Below are positions 33,720-43,293 of a stretch of DNA of 64,000 nt, piece after piece. The DNA is taken from NCBI RefSeq assembly GCF_009766005.1, contig NZ_LMUK01000042.1:286469-350468 (forward strand), written 5' to 3'. Below the pieces are notes generated by a model that made no database searches, had not been told where the DNA came from, and worked only from the letters and a program-made list of their open reading frames with translations. A program made the translations under genes and the position numbers. The DNA is from Bradyrhizobium sp. S69 (GTDB lineage: Bacteria > Pseudomonadota > Alphaproteobacteria > Rhizobiales > Xanthobacteraceae). Every line of letters begins with the position of its first letter. Within the stretch, counting starts at the first letter, position 1.

Positions 33720-34814
33720 ATGAACGGGCAGATATTGCAGCAGCGCTCTTCGTACCGGCAAGGTCTGGTTCTCGGGCTCACGATGGCCGAAATCATGATC
33801 TTGCTGGTGTTTTGCCTGCTGATCGCGATGGCGACATTTTTGAAACGGGAAGAGACCAAGCGCGTTGCCGCCGAACAGGAGCTGCAGCAGCAAAAGCAGC
33901 AGAATGAACGCAATCGCGGCGTCGTCGCCGAGCTTCGCAAGAATGCGGATCTGGCCGAGAAGCTCTTGAGCCAGTCCGGCCTCAGCGACCCCCAGGCGAT
34001 CGACCAGTACTGGCGCGAGCTGGTGGATAGCCGGGCCGCGGTGACCGATATCGAGAAGAGCGGCGTGTCGCTCAACCAACTCCGTGAAGGCATGGCAACC
34101 GTTGCAACGCTGCGTTCCAACGGCATCGACGTCGACACGGCCATTCGCAATGCGCAGATCGTCGCCGCGATCAACCGCGCGATGACCAAGCCGGGGCAAC
34201 CGGAGCCATCGACGCAGGCCATCCTCGATACCCTGGCGCGAGGGTCGGCGGGGCCGGGATCGGGCGCCAACCAATGGCCTCCGATCATCAGGATGAGCGA
34301 GGCCGACGGCTATTTCTTCAAATCCGGAAGCGCCGAATTGTCCGCGGCCTTTCACGATACGCTTGTCAGCAAGACACCGGCCGAGATTCTCACCTACATC
34401 AAGAAGTACGACGTCGACGTGGTCGAGGTGGTCGGCCACACCGACGAACGGCCGATCGGGCTGCGGCAGTATTCCAATCTCGACCGGGACCTGCCGTCGG
34501 TTCTCAACAGCACGGCCAGCGTCGGCAGCCTTATCCCTGTCGATAACGCGGGACTTGGGCTCGCGCGTGCCGTCGCGGTCGTGAGCGTATTGCGCCAGAG
34601 CCCGCTGCTGGCCGGATATAAGCTGATCCCGATGTCGGCAGCCCAACTCGTGAACATCGATGAGACGCTGTCGATATCGGGATCGCCGGGCGATATTCAG
34701 CAACGGCGCCGGATTGAAATTCGCCTGCGCAAATCGGTCCCAAGCGACCCGACGGCAAGCATCAATCCCGCGCCGGCGGTGCTGCCGCCCCCGAGCCTTT
34801 TCCATACCTATTGA
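33720..34814 (+). CDS. MotB/ZorB-like OmpA-family protein; gene 4 of module
   Basis: 364 aa from the ATG (a TTG 12 codons upstream is possible). A short cytoplasmic N-terminus and one TM helix at about 16-40 (GLVLGLTMAEIMILLVFCLL) carry E24 where MotB and ZorB have their ion-coupling Asp. A coiled-coil spacer (42-85) leads to a periplasmic OmpA/MotB peptidoglycan-binding domain (about 195-338) with GYFFKSGSAEL, VGHTDERP (238-245), LGLARAVAV and QQRRRIEIRL. The Pro-rich tail is short. It should pair with the gene 3 product as a wall-anchored stator unit. Confidence 0.86.
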   Translation: MNGQILQQRSSYRQGLVLGLTMAEIMILLVFCLLIAMATFLKREETKRVAAEQELQQQKQQNERNRGVVAELRKNADLAEKLLSQSGLSDPQAIDQYWRELVDSRAAVTDIEKSGVSLNQLREGMATVATLRSNGIDVDTAIRNAQIVAAINRAMTKPGQPEPSTQAILDTLARGSAGPGSGANQWPPIIRMSEADGYFFKSGSAELSAAFHDTLVSKTPAEILTYIKKYDVDVVEVVGHTDERPIGLRQYSNLDRDLPSVLNSTASVGSLIPVDNAGLGLARAVAVVSVLRQSPLLAGYKLIPMSAAQLVNIDETLSISGSPGDIQQRRRIEIRLRKSVPSDPTASINPAPAVLPPPSLFHTY

Positions 34815-34907
34815 ACCGGAACGGGGCTCTGGTCTCCATTGACGGCGTCGAGCGCCGACACGACATATGCTGTATTGTTGGGCCAGGTCCCTGCTCAGGA
34901 GCAAGAA

Positions 34908-36113
34908 ATGAACGCGCCTCCAAAGATCGGTCCCGTCAGTGCGCATTCTGACAGCGACGAACTCGTACGCTGGCTGACCAACGACACCCGCGACGAGCGC
35001 TTCCTGGACAATATTTTCGCCGAGCTGTGTGTCCGGATCCAGCAGGCCAACATTCCCGTCAAGCGGGCGACGCTTCATATCATGATCCACCATCCGCAAT
35101 GGCTGGGCGCCCGCTTCGTCTGGGCCGACGGGATGCACGAGGCCGAGATTGCGAGGCTCGACTACGATGTCAGGGAGCGCTCCGAATACATCGGTAGTCC
35201 GGCCAACGAAATCCATGACGGCGCGACGGAAGTGCGCGAGAATCTCGAACGCGATCCCGCGCTCGGCCGCAAGCACGCGGTCTTTGACGAGATGCGGAAC
35301 AAAGGCCTGACCGATTACGTGGCGTGGCCGTTCTACCATACGCTCGGCAAGCGGCATTTCGTGACCTTTGCAACCGACCGGCCCGGTGGTTTCGAGGACG
35401 CGCATATCGCCGCGCTCTTGAAACTGCTGCCGGTGCTGGCGCTGGTCAGCGAAATCCGCGTCAAGAACCGGCTGGCGCGAACGCTGCTCGAAACCTATGT
35501 CGGATCGCATGCCAGCGAACTCATTCTGGCCGGCGCCACCAGGCGCGGGACCGGAACGACGGTACGCGCCGCGATCCTGATCTGCGATCTGCGCGATTTC
35601 ACCCGGATCTCCGACAACTGGCCGCGCGATGACGTGATTGATCTCTTAAACGGCTATTTCGACGCGATGTCGGAGCCGATCGAGCGACATGGCGGGGAGA
35701 TCCTGAAATTCATCGGCGACGGTCTGCTGGCGATTTTTCCGCTCAGCGAGCCGCAGGCGTGCGCAAACCTGTTGCATGCCGTATCCGAAGCCCGTCAGGC
35801 CATGGCTGCCCTGAACCAAAAGAATGGCGAAGAAAGCAGTCGCGCGCCGCTGAACTACGGCATCGGCGTCCATGTCGGCGACGTCATGTACGGCAATATC
35901 GGGTCGCGCACCCGGCTCGACTTCACCGTCATCGGTCCCGCGGTCAACATGGCTTCGCGGCTCGAGACCCTGACCAAACAGCTCGGCAAGCCGGTGCTGC
36001 TGTCCCGCGCCTTCGCCGATTTCGTCAAGGACGAGTTCGATCTGGAGCGCGTCGGCGAATATCCGGTGCGCGGCTTCAACGACCCGATCGAGCTGTTTGC
36101 GTTTCACGGCTGA
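34908..36113 (+). CDS. Class III adenylate cyclase with N-terminal sensor domain; gene 5 of module
   Basis: 401 aa, soluble. The first 210 residues form an unassigned (GAF-like) input domain. The cyclase domain has metal ligands D227 (ICDLRDF) and D271 (FIGDG), adenine-specifying K267 and D338 (LDFTVIG), and transition-state residues N347 and R351 (NMASR). All key residues are present, so it should make cAMP. CAGGAGC before this ATG decides the start. It follows the OmpA-like gene by 93 nt with no terminator seen and may share its transcript. The link of cAMP to the membrane complex is inference. Confidence 0.9.
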   Translation: MNAPPKIGPVSAHSDSDELVRWLTNDTRDERFLDNIFAELCVRIQQANIPVKRATLHIMIHHPQWLGARFVWADGMHEAEIARLDYDVRERSEYIGSPANEIHDGATEVRENLERDPALGRKHAVFDEMRNKGLTDYVAWPFYHTLGKRHFVTFATDRPGGFEDAHIAALLKLLPVLALVSEIRVKNRLARTLLETYVGSHASELILAGATRRGTGTTVRAAILICDLRDFTRISDNWPRDDVIDLLNGYFDAMSEPIERHGGEILKFIGDGLLAIFPLSEPQACANLLHAVSEARQAMAALNQKNGEESSRAPLNYGIGVHVGDVMYGNIGSRTRLDFTVIGPAVNMASRLETLTKQLGKPVLLSRAFADFVKDEFDLERVGEYPVRGFNDPIELFAFHG

Positions 36114-36343
36114 AGGCTGCCGCCCGCATCCGCGCCATCTTGCCGGGATTTAATTTGGTTGGAACGGAACGGCGCTTTAACGTCTTCCTTGAGCCTGCCG
36201 TTTACGGTGGCGGCCTGCGGCATTCGTCGGTTTTGGCGATATTAGATCAGCGAAGATGCCGCTAAAGAATTGGAATTGCAGGGAAATTCGAAGAGAGGAT
36301 GGCCGGCGCCAGCGGGCGCGGCGCTCAGAATGGGTAGATAATT

Positions 36344-37810
36344 GTGACGGCATTCGGCAAGCTCATACGCACCACGGCGTTCCGCCTGACGCTGGTCTAT
36401 CTGTTTTTGTTTGCGCTGTTTGCGGCGTCGCTGCTGGGCTATTTTGCCTGGAACACGCGCCGCCTGATCACCGAACAGATCACCGGCACGGTCAACGCGG
36501 AAACCGGCGAGATCAGCGACATCTTCGCGCGCCGCGGATTGCGCGGCCTCGTCTTCACCATCGAGAACCGGGCGTTGCGCCCCGGCGCCAACCTTTACCT
36601 CGTGACCACGACGAACGGGCAGGCCATCGCCGGCAATGTCGGCTCGCTGGCGCCGGGCGTCATGGGGTCCTCCGGCTGGTCGGAGACCGCCTATCGCCGG
36701 CTTGACGACCAGGACAATACCGATCACCGCGCGCTGGTGCGCGTCACCGAGCTGACCAGCGGCTTCAGGCTATTGATCGGCCGCGATCTGGACGAACGCC
36801 GGCGGCTGTTCGGCATTGTCGCCAAGGCGGCGCAATGGTCGGTGTTGATCGTCATCGTGCTCGGCCTCGGCGGCGGCATCTTCGTGGCGCGCCGGGTGTT
36901 GCGGCGTATCGACGCCATGACCGGCACCACGCAGCGCATCATGGCGGGCGATCTCAGCGGGCGGTTGCCGGTCGGGCGCAGCGGCGATGAGCTCGATCGG
37001 CTGGCGGAAAACCTCAACGCCATGCTGGAACGGATCGAAGCTTTGATGGTCGGGCTGAAGGAAGTCTCCGACAACATCGCCCACGATCTGAAGACACCGC
37101 TGACGCGGCTGCGCAACCGCGCCGAGGAGGCGTTGGCGAAGTCGAGCAACGAGGCGGAATATCGCTCGGCGCTGGAGCGGACCATCGAGGAATCGGACGG
37201 CTTGATCCGGACCTTCAACGCGCTGTTGATGATCGCGCGCGCCGAGTCAGGGCAGGCGCGCGACAATATGACCGACTTCGATGCCGCTGATGTCGCCAAT
37301 GGCATCCATGAGCTCTATGAGCCGCTGGCCGAAGACGACGACATGATGCTGCACGTCAAGAGCTCGCCGGCGCCGCTGCACGGCAATCGCGAATTGATCA
37401 GCCAGGCGCTGGCCAACCTGGTCGAGAATGCGATCAAATACGGCAAGCCGGTTCCGGCCGCGATGCCGCTCGGCGCGGATGCAACCGCCGGTTCCCGGGA
37501 GATCCTGATCGAAGCACGGCGCGACCGCGATTCCGTGCTGCTCAGCGTCACCGATCATGGGGCGGGTATTCCGGAAGCCGATCGCGGTCATGCGGTGGCG
37601 CGGTTTGTGCGGCTCGAGGCGAGCCGTACCCTGCCGGGCTCCGGGCTTGGCCTCAGCCTGGCGTCGGCGGTGGCGACGCTGCACGGCGGCGATCTGAGGC
37701 TCGGCGATGCCAATCCCGGATTGCGCGCCACGCTCGCTATCCCCGCGCGCAGCGGCGTCAGCGACCGGGTTGCGGCCCAAACACAGGATGTGCCACAGAA
37801 GGTGGCATGA
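36344..37810 (+). CDS. HAMP sensor histidine kinase upstream of glnE
   Basis: 488 aa. TM1 at 13-35, a small periplasmic domain (36-160), TM2 at about 164-184, HAMP (185-237), the H-box HDLKTPL (His247) and an HATPase domain with NLVENAIKYG and GSGLGLSLA. The start is GTG, and its end overlaps glnE by ATGA. It has no regulator of its own next to it; the regulator about 6.4 kb upstream is the probable partner. The ligand is unknown. Confidence 0.9.
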   Translation: MTAFGKLIRTTAFRLTLVYLFLFALFAASLLGYFAWNTRRLITEQITGTVNAETGEISDIFARRGLRGLVFTIENRALRPGANLYLVTTTNGQAIAGNVGSLAPGVMGSSGWSETAYRRLDDQDNTDHRALVRVTELTSGFRLLIGRDLDERRRLFGIVAKAAQWSVLIVIVLGLGGGIFVARRVLRRIDAMTGTTQRIMAGDLSGRLPVGRSGDELDRLAENLNAMLERIEALMVGLKEVSDNIAHDLKTPLTRLRNRAEEALAKSSNEAEYRSALERTIEESDGLIRTFNALLMIARAESGQARDNMTDFDAADVANGIHELYEPLAEDDDMMLHVKSSPAPLHGNRELISQALANLVENAIKYGKPVPAAMPLGADATAGSREILIEARRDRDSVLLSVTDHGAGIPEADRGHAVARFVRLEASRTLPGSGLGLSLASAVATLHGGDLRLGDANPGLRATLAIPARSGVSDRVAAQTQDVPQKVA

Positions 37811-40773
37811 GTCCCTCCGCATCCGACACCGCGGACCAACGCTGTCTGGCCGCGCGACTAGTCGACGGGCCGCGTTTGTCCGCCCCTCTTGAAGCAGAAC
37901 GACGTCTGGCAGGCTGGCTCGCCGATCTCGATCAGGGGCAGGCGGCTGCGATCAGCCAGCGCACCACGCAATTTCCCCGGGCCCGTGAACTTCTTCTCGG
38001 CATCGCGGAAGCATCGCCTTATTTGTTCGACCTGATGCGCGCCGATGCCGCGCGTGCGATCCGGCTGTTCGACTGCGATCCGGACCGCCATCTGGCACAG
38101 CTCATCGAAGACACCAGCCGCGACGTGCAGGCTGCCGCCGCCGAGGCCGAGGTGATGCAACGGCTCCGCCGCATGAAATCGGAAGCCGCATTGCTGATCG
38201 CGCTATGCGATATCGGCGGCGTCTGGCCGGTGATGCGGGTGACGTCGGCGCTGACCGAGCTTGCGGTCCGTTCCGTGCAATCGGCGCTGCGGTATCTGCT
38301 GCGGCAGGAGGCGGCGCGCGCCAAGATATCGCCGCCGAGCCTCGAATATCCGGAGGAAAACAGCGGCCTGATCGTGCTGGCGATGGGCAAGATGGGCGCC
38401 GGCGAACTGAACTACTCCAGCGACATCGATCTGATCGTATTTTTCAATATGGATGCGCCGACCCTGGCGCCGGACATCGAACCGCAGCCGTTTTTCGTGC
38501 GGGTCACGCAGGGCCTGTCGCGGCTGTTGCAACAGCGCAATGGCGATGGATATGTGTTCCGGGTCGATCTGCGGCTGCGGCCGGATCCGGCTTCGACGCA
38601 GGTCGCGATCTCGACCGAGGCGGCGCTGCATTATTACGAGCGGGAAGGGCGCACCTGGGAGCGCGCCGCCATGATCAAGGCGCGGCCTTGCGCAGGCGAT
38701 GCCAAAGCCGGCGAGGCGCTGCTCGCGGATATCGCGCCGTTCGTCTGGCGCAAGCATCTGGATTTCGCGGCATTGGCCGATGTGCACGACATGAAGCGGC
38801 AAATGCAGACCTATCGCGGCCAGAGCGGCATCGCGGTCGAGGGGCACAACGTCAAGATCGGCCGCGGCGGCATCCGTGAAATCGAGTTTTTCGCGCAGAC
38901 CCAGCAATTGATCGCCGGCGGCCGCCATCCGCAATTGCGGGCGCGGCCGACGCTGGAGGCGCTCGAGGTGCTGGCGTCGAGCAACTGGATCACGTTCGAG
39001 GCGCGCGACGAAATGACCGCGGCCTATCTGTTCTTGCGGCGGGTCGAACACCGGCTGCAGATGGTGGCCGACGAGCAGACCCACACCCTGCCCGATAGCG
39101 CGGAAGCGATGGAGAGCTTCGCCCGGTTTTTCGGCTATGAAGGCCGTGCCGCCTTCGCAGACGATCTGCTCGGCCATCTCAATACCGTGCAGAAGCATTA
39201 CGGCAAGCTGTTCGAGGGCGATCCGACCGGCACCGCGCAACTGCCTGCCGCCGATTACAACGCGGGCCCGGACGATTCCCGTCTGATCGCGCATCTGACC
39301 TCGCTTGGCTTCAAGAAGCCGGCTGCGGCGGCCAAGACGATCCAGCAATGGATGGTCGGCGATTATCGCGTGTTCCGCGCGGAAGCGACTCGCAGCGCTT
39401 TTGTCGAATTCGTTCCGGCGCTGATCGCAGGATTGGCGGATGCCGAAGAGCCCGACGATGCGGTGACGGCGTTCGACCGTTTCCTCGCGGCGCTACAGCG
39501 TGGCGGAAGGTTGATTTCCCTGCTCAGCCAGAACCGCGATCTGGTCGCGCTGGTGGCGCTGATTCTCGGCGCGGCACCTCGCCTCGGCGACATGCTGGCG
39601 CGGCAGCCGCAGCTGATGGACGGGTTGATCGATCCGCGTTTTTTTGGCGCGATGCCGGACCAGCGCGAATTGTCGACGCGCCTCGCGGCGACCTTGGCGG
39701 ACGCCAATTCCTACGAGGAATTCCTCGATCGATTGCGCCTGTTCGGCCAGGAAAGCCTTTTCCTGATCGGCACCCGCATCCTCTCCGGTACGGTGTCGGC
39801 CTCGCAGGCCGGCATTGCGTTTGCCGATGTCGCCGAAGGCATCGTCAATACCGTGCACGGCCTGGTGACGGATTCGTTCGCCACGCAGCACGGCCGCATC
39901 AAAGAGCAGCAAACCGCGGTTCTGGCGATGGGCCGGCTGGGCAGCCGCGAGATGACCGCAACCTCCGATCTCGATCTGATCCTGCTGTATGATTTTGATC
40001 ATGACACGCCGGATTCCGATGGCGCGCGATCGCTGAGTGGTGCGCATTATTTCGCCCGCTTCACCCAGCGGCTGATCAGCGCGTTCACGACGCGGACCAA
40101 TTACGGCGGGCTTTACGACGTCGATATGCGGTTGCGGCCCTCGGGCCGGGCCGGTCCGGTGGCATCGCGGCTGGATTCGTTCGCGCAATATCAGGAGAAA
40201 GAAGCCTGGACCTGGGAGCATATGGCGTTGACCCGGGCCCGGGTCATTTCATCGTCACCGGCGTTCCGCCGCGAGATCGAGCTGGTCATTCGCGAGGTGC
40301 TGACCCGGCCGCGCGATGCGGCAATAGTGGCCACCGACGTCGCGGACATGCGCCGCGCCGTGGCGCTGGAGAAGGGCGAGGGCGATATCTGGGACCTGAA
40401 ATATGCCGCGGGCGGTCTCGTCGACATCGATTTCATCGCGCAATATCTCCAGCTCGTTCACGCCGCCCGCACCCCGGAAATTCTCGACGTCAGCACGCTG
40501 CAGGTGCTGGATAATTCCGCGCGGCTCGGTGTGTTGCCGCAGGCCTCGGTGGAAATCCTGCGTTCCGCCGGCCGCCTCTATCATGATTTGACGCAAATCC
40601 TGCGGCTCTGCGTCACCGGTAAATTCAAGTCGGACGTCGCCGGAGACGACCTTCTGCGGGTGATGGCGCGCGCCGGCGACGCCCCGGACTTTTCGTCGCT
40701 GGAAGCGCGGGTACGCGAGACCCAGGGCGAAGTGCGGCGGGTGTTTTCCGCGCTGGTCGGTAACGGCAGTTAA
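37807..40773 (+). CDS. glnE: Bifunctional glutamine synthetase adenylyltransferase/deadenylase GlnE
   Basis: 988 aa, full length for the family. Two nucleotidyltransferase domains are seen: the first with GAGELNYSSDIDLIVF (about 199-214), the second with GSREMTATSDLDLILLYD (about 714-731), each with the paired catalytic Asp. Helical domains lie after each. It adenylylates or de-adenylylates glutamine synthetase in response to PII and glutamine. Coupled to the upstream kinase by ATGA. Its stop shares TTAA with the stop of the convergent molybdoenzyme gene. Confidence 0.96.
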   Translation: MSPSASDTADQRCLAARLVDGPRLSAPLEAERRLAGWLADLDQGQAAAISQRTTQFPRARELLLGIAEASPYLFDLMRADAARAIRLFDCDPDRHLAQLIEDTSRDVQAAAAEAEVMQRLRRMKSEAALLIALCDIGGVWPVMRVTSALTELAVRSVQSALRYLLRQEAARAKISPPSLEYPEENSGLIVLAMGKMGAGELNYSSDIDLIVFFNMDAPTLAPDIEPQPFFVRVTQGLSRLLQQRNGDGYVFRVDLRLRPDPASTQVAISTEAALHYYEREGRTWERAAMIKARPCAGDAKAGEALLADIAPFVWRKHLDFAALADVHDMKRQMQTYRGQSGIAVEGHNVKIGRGGIREIEFFAQTQQLIAGGRHPQLRARPTLEALEVLASSNWITFEARDEMTAAYLFLRRVEHRLQMVADEQTHTLPDSAEAMESFARFFGYEGRAAFADDLLGHLNTVQKHYGKLFEGDPTGTAQLPAADYNAGPDDSRLIAHLTSLGFKKPAAAAKTIQQWMVGDYRVFRAEATRSAFVEFVPALIAGLADAEEPDDAVTAFDRFLAALQRGGRLISLLSQNRDLVALVALILGAAPRLGDMLARQPQLMDGLIDPRFFGAMPDQRELSTRLAATLADANSYEEFLDRLRLFGQESLFLIGTRILSGTVSASQAGIAFADVAEGIVNTVHGLVTDSFATQHGRIKEQQTAVLAMGRLGSREMTATSDLDLILLYDFDHDTPDSDGARSLSGAHYFARFTQRLISAFTTRTNYGGLYDVDMRLRPSGRAGPVASRLDSFAQYQEKEAWTWEHMALTRARVISSSPAFRREIELVIREVLTRPRDAAIVATDVADMRRAVALEKGEGDIWDLKYAAGGLVDIDFIAQYLQLVHAARTPEILDVSTLQVLDNSARLGVLPQASVEILRSAGRLYHDLTQILRLCVTGKFKSDVAGDDLLRVMARAGDAPDFSSLEARVRETQGEVRRVFSALVGNGS

Positions 40774-43079
40774 TGCTGCGGCTTCGGTGCATCGGCAGCC
40801 GCCTTGATCTGCACCGGAACCGATTTGTACGACGGCGTGCCCGATTTGGCGTCATAATGATCGAGCGCGATTAGCACATTGGCCTCGGGGTAATAGGCCG
40901 CGACCGATCCTTCGGCGATCTTGTAGGCGACCGCGGTCAGCCCGCGCATGATGCGCTCGCTGAGGCCAGAATCGGAGGGATCATCGACGCTGACGTCGAC
41001 GACGTCGCCATGGCTCAAGCCGCGCTTTGATAGATCCTGCTCGTTGACGAAGATCACGTCGCGACGTCCGGTGATTCCCCGGTAGCGGTCGTTCAGCCCA
41101 TACATCGTCGTGTTGTACTGATCGTGGCTGCGGATCGTGGTCAGCGTCAGCGCGTCCGCATTGCTCGGATCTTCTTCGAGGCCGGGATAGACTAGGAAAT
41201 TGGCTTTCTTGTTCGGTGTCAGCCATTCGCGCTCCGATGCGGCGTTACGAAGCCGGAAGCCGCCGGGATGCTGGATGCTCGCGTTGAAATCCTTGAAGGC
41301 GGGAAATACACCTTCGATGCCGTCGCGAATCCTGCTGTAGTCCGCAATCAACTCGGCCCAGCGCACTTTTGTGTTCGGCAATGTCGCCATCGCCATTTCG
41401 GCGATGATCGCAGGCTCCGATTTCAAATGTTCGGAGGCGGGCTTCAGCCCGCCGCGCGACGCGTGCACCATCGACATCGAATCCTCGACCGTGACCGATT
41501 GCGCCCCTGTGGCCTGCATGTCGATTTCGGTGCGCCCCAGGCACGGCAGGATGAAGGATTGTTTGGCCAGCAGCAGGTGCGAGCGGTTGAGTTTGGTTGC
41601 GATATGGACCGCGAGATCGAGGCTGCGCATCGCCTCGAAGGTGGCCTTGGGATCGGACATCGCGACCGCGAGGTTGCCGCCGAGGCAGACCAGCGCCTTC
41701 GAGTGCCCGTCACGGATGGCCTTGATGGCTTCGACCGCATCGTGGCCTTTCGCGCGCGGTGGCTCGAAGCCGAAGATTCGGACGATGCCGTCGAGCAAGG
41801 CCTGGTTCGGAATCTCGGTAATCCCGACGGTGCGATCACCCTGGACGTTGGAATGGCCGCGCAGCGGCGAGATGCCGGCGCCCTCGCGTCCGATATTGCC
41901 GCGGAGCATCAGCAGGTTGGCGATTTGTTGCACATTGCCGGTGCCATGACGGTGCTGGGTGATGCCCATGCCGTAATTGATGATGACGCGATTGGCTTTG
42001 GCGTAGACGTTGCCGATGGCCTCGATATCGGACCGCGACAGGCCCGCGGCATCGACGATCGTCTCCCACGAGGTGGCCTCGAGATCCGCCAGCAAGGCGT
42101 CGATGCCGCTGGTGTGAGCTGCGATGAATTCGCGGTCGAGCACGCCGGGGCCGCCTTCGGCGAGGCTTTTGGCATCGAGCGCCAGCAGGGTTTTCATCAT
42201 CCCCTTGAGCACCGCGATATCGCCGCCGACCTTGACCAGATAATAGGACGATGCGATCCGCGTCGACTCCAGCGTCAGCATTTCAATCGGGCTCTGCGGC
42301 GACGTAAAGCGCTCCAGCCCGCGTTCCCGCAGCGGATTGATCGCGACGATCGGCACGCCGCGTTTGGAGGCCTCGCGCAGCGTCGTCAGCATGCGCGGAT
42401 GATTGGTGCCGGGATTGTGGCCGATGCAGAAGATGCAGTCGCTGTGGTCGAAATCTTCCAGCGTCACCGTTCCCTTGCCGACCCCGATCGATTCCGGCAG
42501 GCCGACGCTGGTGGCCTCGTGGCACATGTTGGAGCAATCGGGAAAATTATTGGTGCCGTATTCCCGCACGAACAGCTGATACATGAAGGCGGCCTCGTTC
42601 GAGGCCCGGCCCGAGGTGTAGAATTCCGCCATGTTCGGATCGGGCAAGGCGCGCAGCGCGGCGCCGATCTGGCTCATCGCGTCCTGCCATGAAATCGGCA
42701 GATACCGATCGGTGGCGCGGTCGTACACCATGGGGTGGGTCAACCGACCCTCGTTTTCGAGATCGAAATCGGGCCAGTTCCAGAGCTCGCCGACGGTATG
42801 CGCGGCAAAGAACTCGGGCGTGGTTCGTTTTGCCGTTGCCTCCCATGATACCGCCTTGGCGCCGTTCTCGCAGAATTCGAATGAAGAGGTGTGTTTTGGG
42901 TCCGGCCACGCGCAACCTGGGCAATCGAACCCTTGAGGCTGGTTCATGGTCAGAAGGCCATGAGTCTCCTTGCCGACGGCCATCTGGCCGCGGACCGCAT
43001 CTGCCACGGCTTTGAGCGCGCCCCAGCCGGCGGCCGCGCCCTGATAATCCTCAACGCCTTTGATTTGCTTCCTGGTCAT
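40770..43079 (-). CDS. FdhF/YdeP-family molybdopterin oxidoreductase
   Basis: 769 aa from the ATG of MTRKQIKGVEDY. The protein is of the formate dehydrogenase H-like YdeP group: N-terminal Cys motif GFDCPGCAWPDP, the molybdenum-domain region SNMCHEATSVGL, CIGHNPGTNHPRM, the bis-MGD region GMGITQHRHGTGN and a C-terminal dinucleotide-binding beta-barrel (TTIRSHDQYNTT). The single early CPGC is consistent with a 4Fe-4S ligand set that is reduced compared with FdhF. The substrate in this group is uncertain. It follows fdsD by 214 nt on the same strand. Confidence 0.86.
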   Translation of the reverse strand: MTRKQIKGVEDYQGAAAGWGALKAVADAVRGQMAVGKETHGLLTMNQPQGFDCPGCAWPDPKHTSSFEFCENGAKAVSWEATAKRTTPEFFAAHTVGELWNWPDFDLENEGRLTHPMVYDRATDRYLPISWQDAMSQIGAALRALPDPNMAEFYTSGRASNEAAFMYQLFVREYGTNNFPDCSNMCHEATSVGLPESIGVGKGTVTLEDFDHSDCIFCIGHNPGTNHPRMLTTLREASKRGVPIVAINPLRERGLERFTSPQSPIEMLTLESTRIASSYYLVKVGGDIAVLKGMMKTLLALDAKSLAEGGPGVLDREFIAAHTSGIDALLADLEATSWETIVDAAGLSRSDIEAIGNVYAKANRVIINYGMGITQHRHGTGNVQQIANLLMLRGNIGREGAGISPLRGHSNVQGDRTVGITEIPNQALLDGIVRIFGFEPPRAKGHDAVEAIKAIRDGHSKALVCLGGNLAVAMSDPKATFEAMRSLDLAVHIATKLNRSHLLLAKQSFILPCLGRTEIDMQATGAQSVTVEDSMSMVHASRGGLKPASEHLKSEPAIIAEMAMATLPNTKVRWAELIADYSRIRDGIEGVFPAFKDFNASIQHPGGFRLRNAASEREWLTPNKKANFLVYPGLEEDPSNADALTLTTIRSHDQYNTTMYGLNDRYRGITGRRDVIFVNEQDLSKRGLSHGDVVDVSVDDPSDSGLSERIMRGLTAVAYKIAEGSVAAYYPEANVLIALDHYDAKSGTPSYKSVPVQIKAAADAPKPQH

Positions 43080-43293
43080 CGGGTCACCGTCCGCATCGAG
43101 GGATCCACATAGCGCCGGCGCAGGCCGATCGGCCAAGCGACAAGTTGCGGCCTGCCCTGTGGGTTCCACCTTGAAACCAGGGCAAGCCTATCGCGCTTGC
43201 GGCGGCGCTGTCGACCGACCACAGGTATGAGACGATGCTCAGCCAGAATTGGCTAACGGGAGATTGGCCGCGCGGGGCCTCGCGCGAGGCGCC

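Noticed and set aside
30359..36113. Canonical Zorya anti-phage system
   Set aside because: A ZorA/ZorB-like pair is present, but no helicase, nuclease or other known Zorya effector is found nearby; the cyclase, VWA-like and 4-TM proteins do not belong to known types.
36161..36184. Tandem GGAAC before the glnE-linked kinase as an EcfG promoter
   Set aside because: The spacing to CGTC is 15 nt and the last base of the -10 element is wrong.
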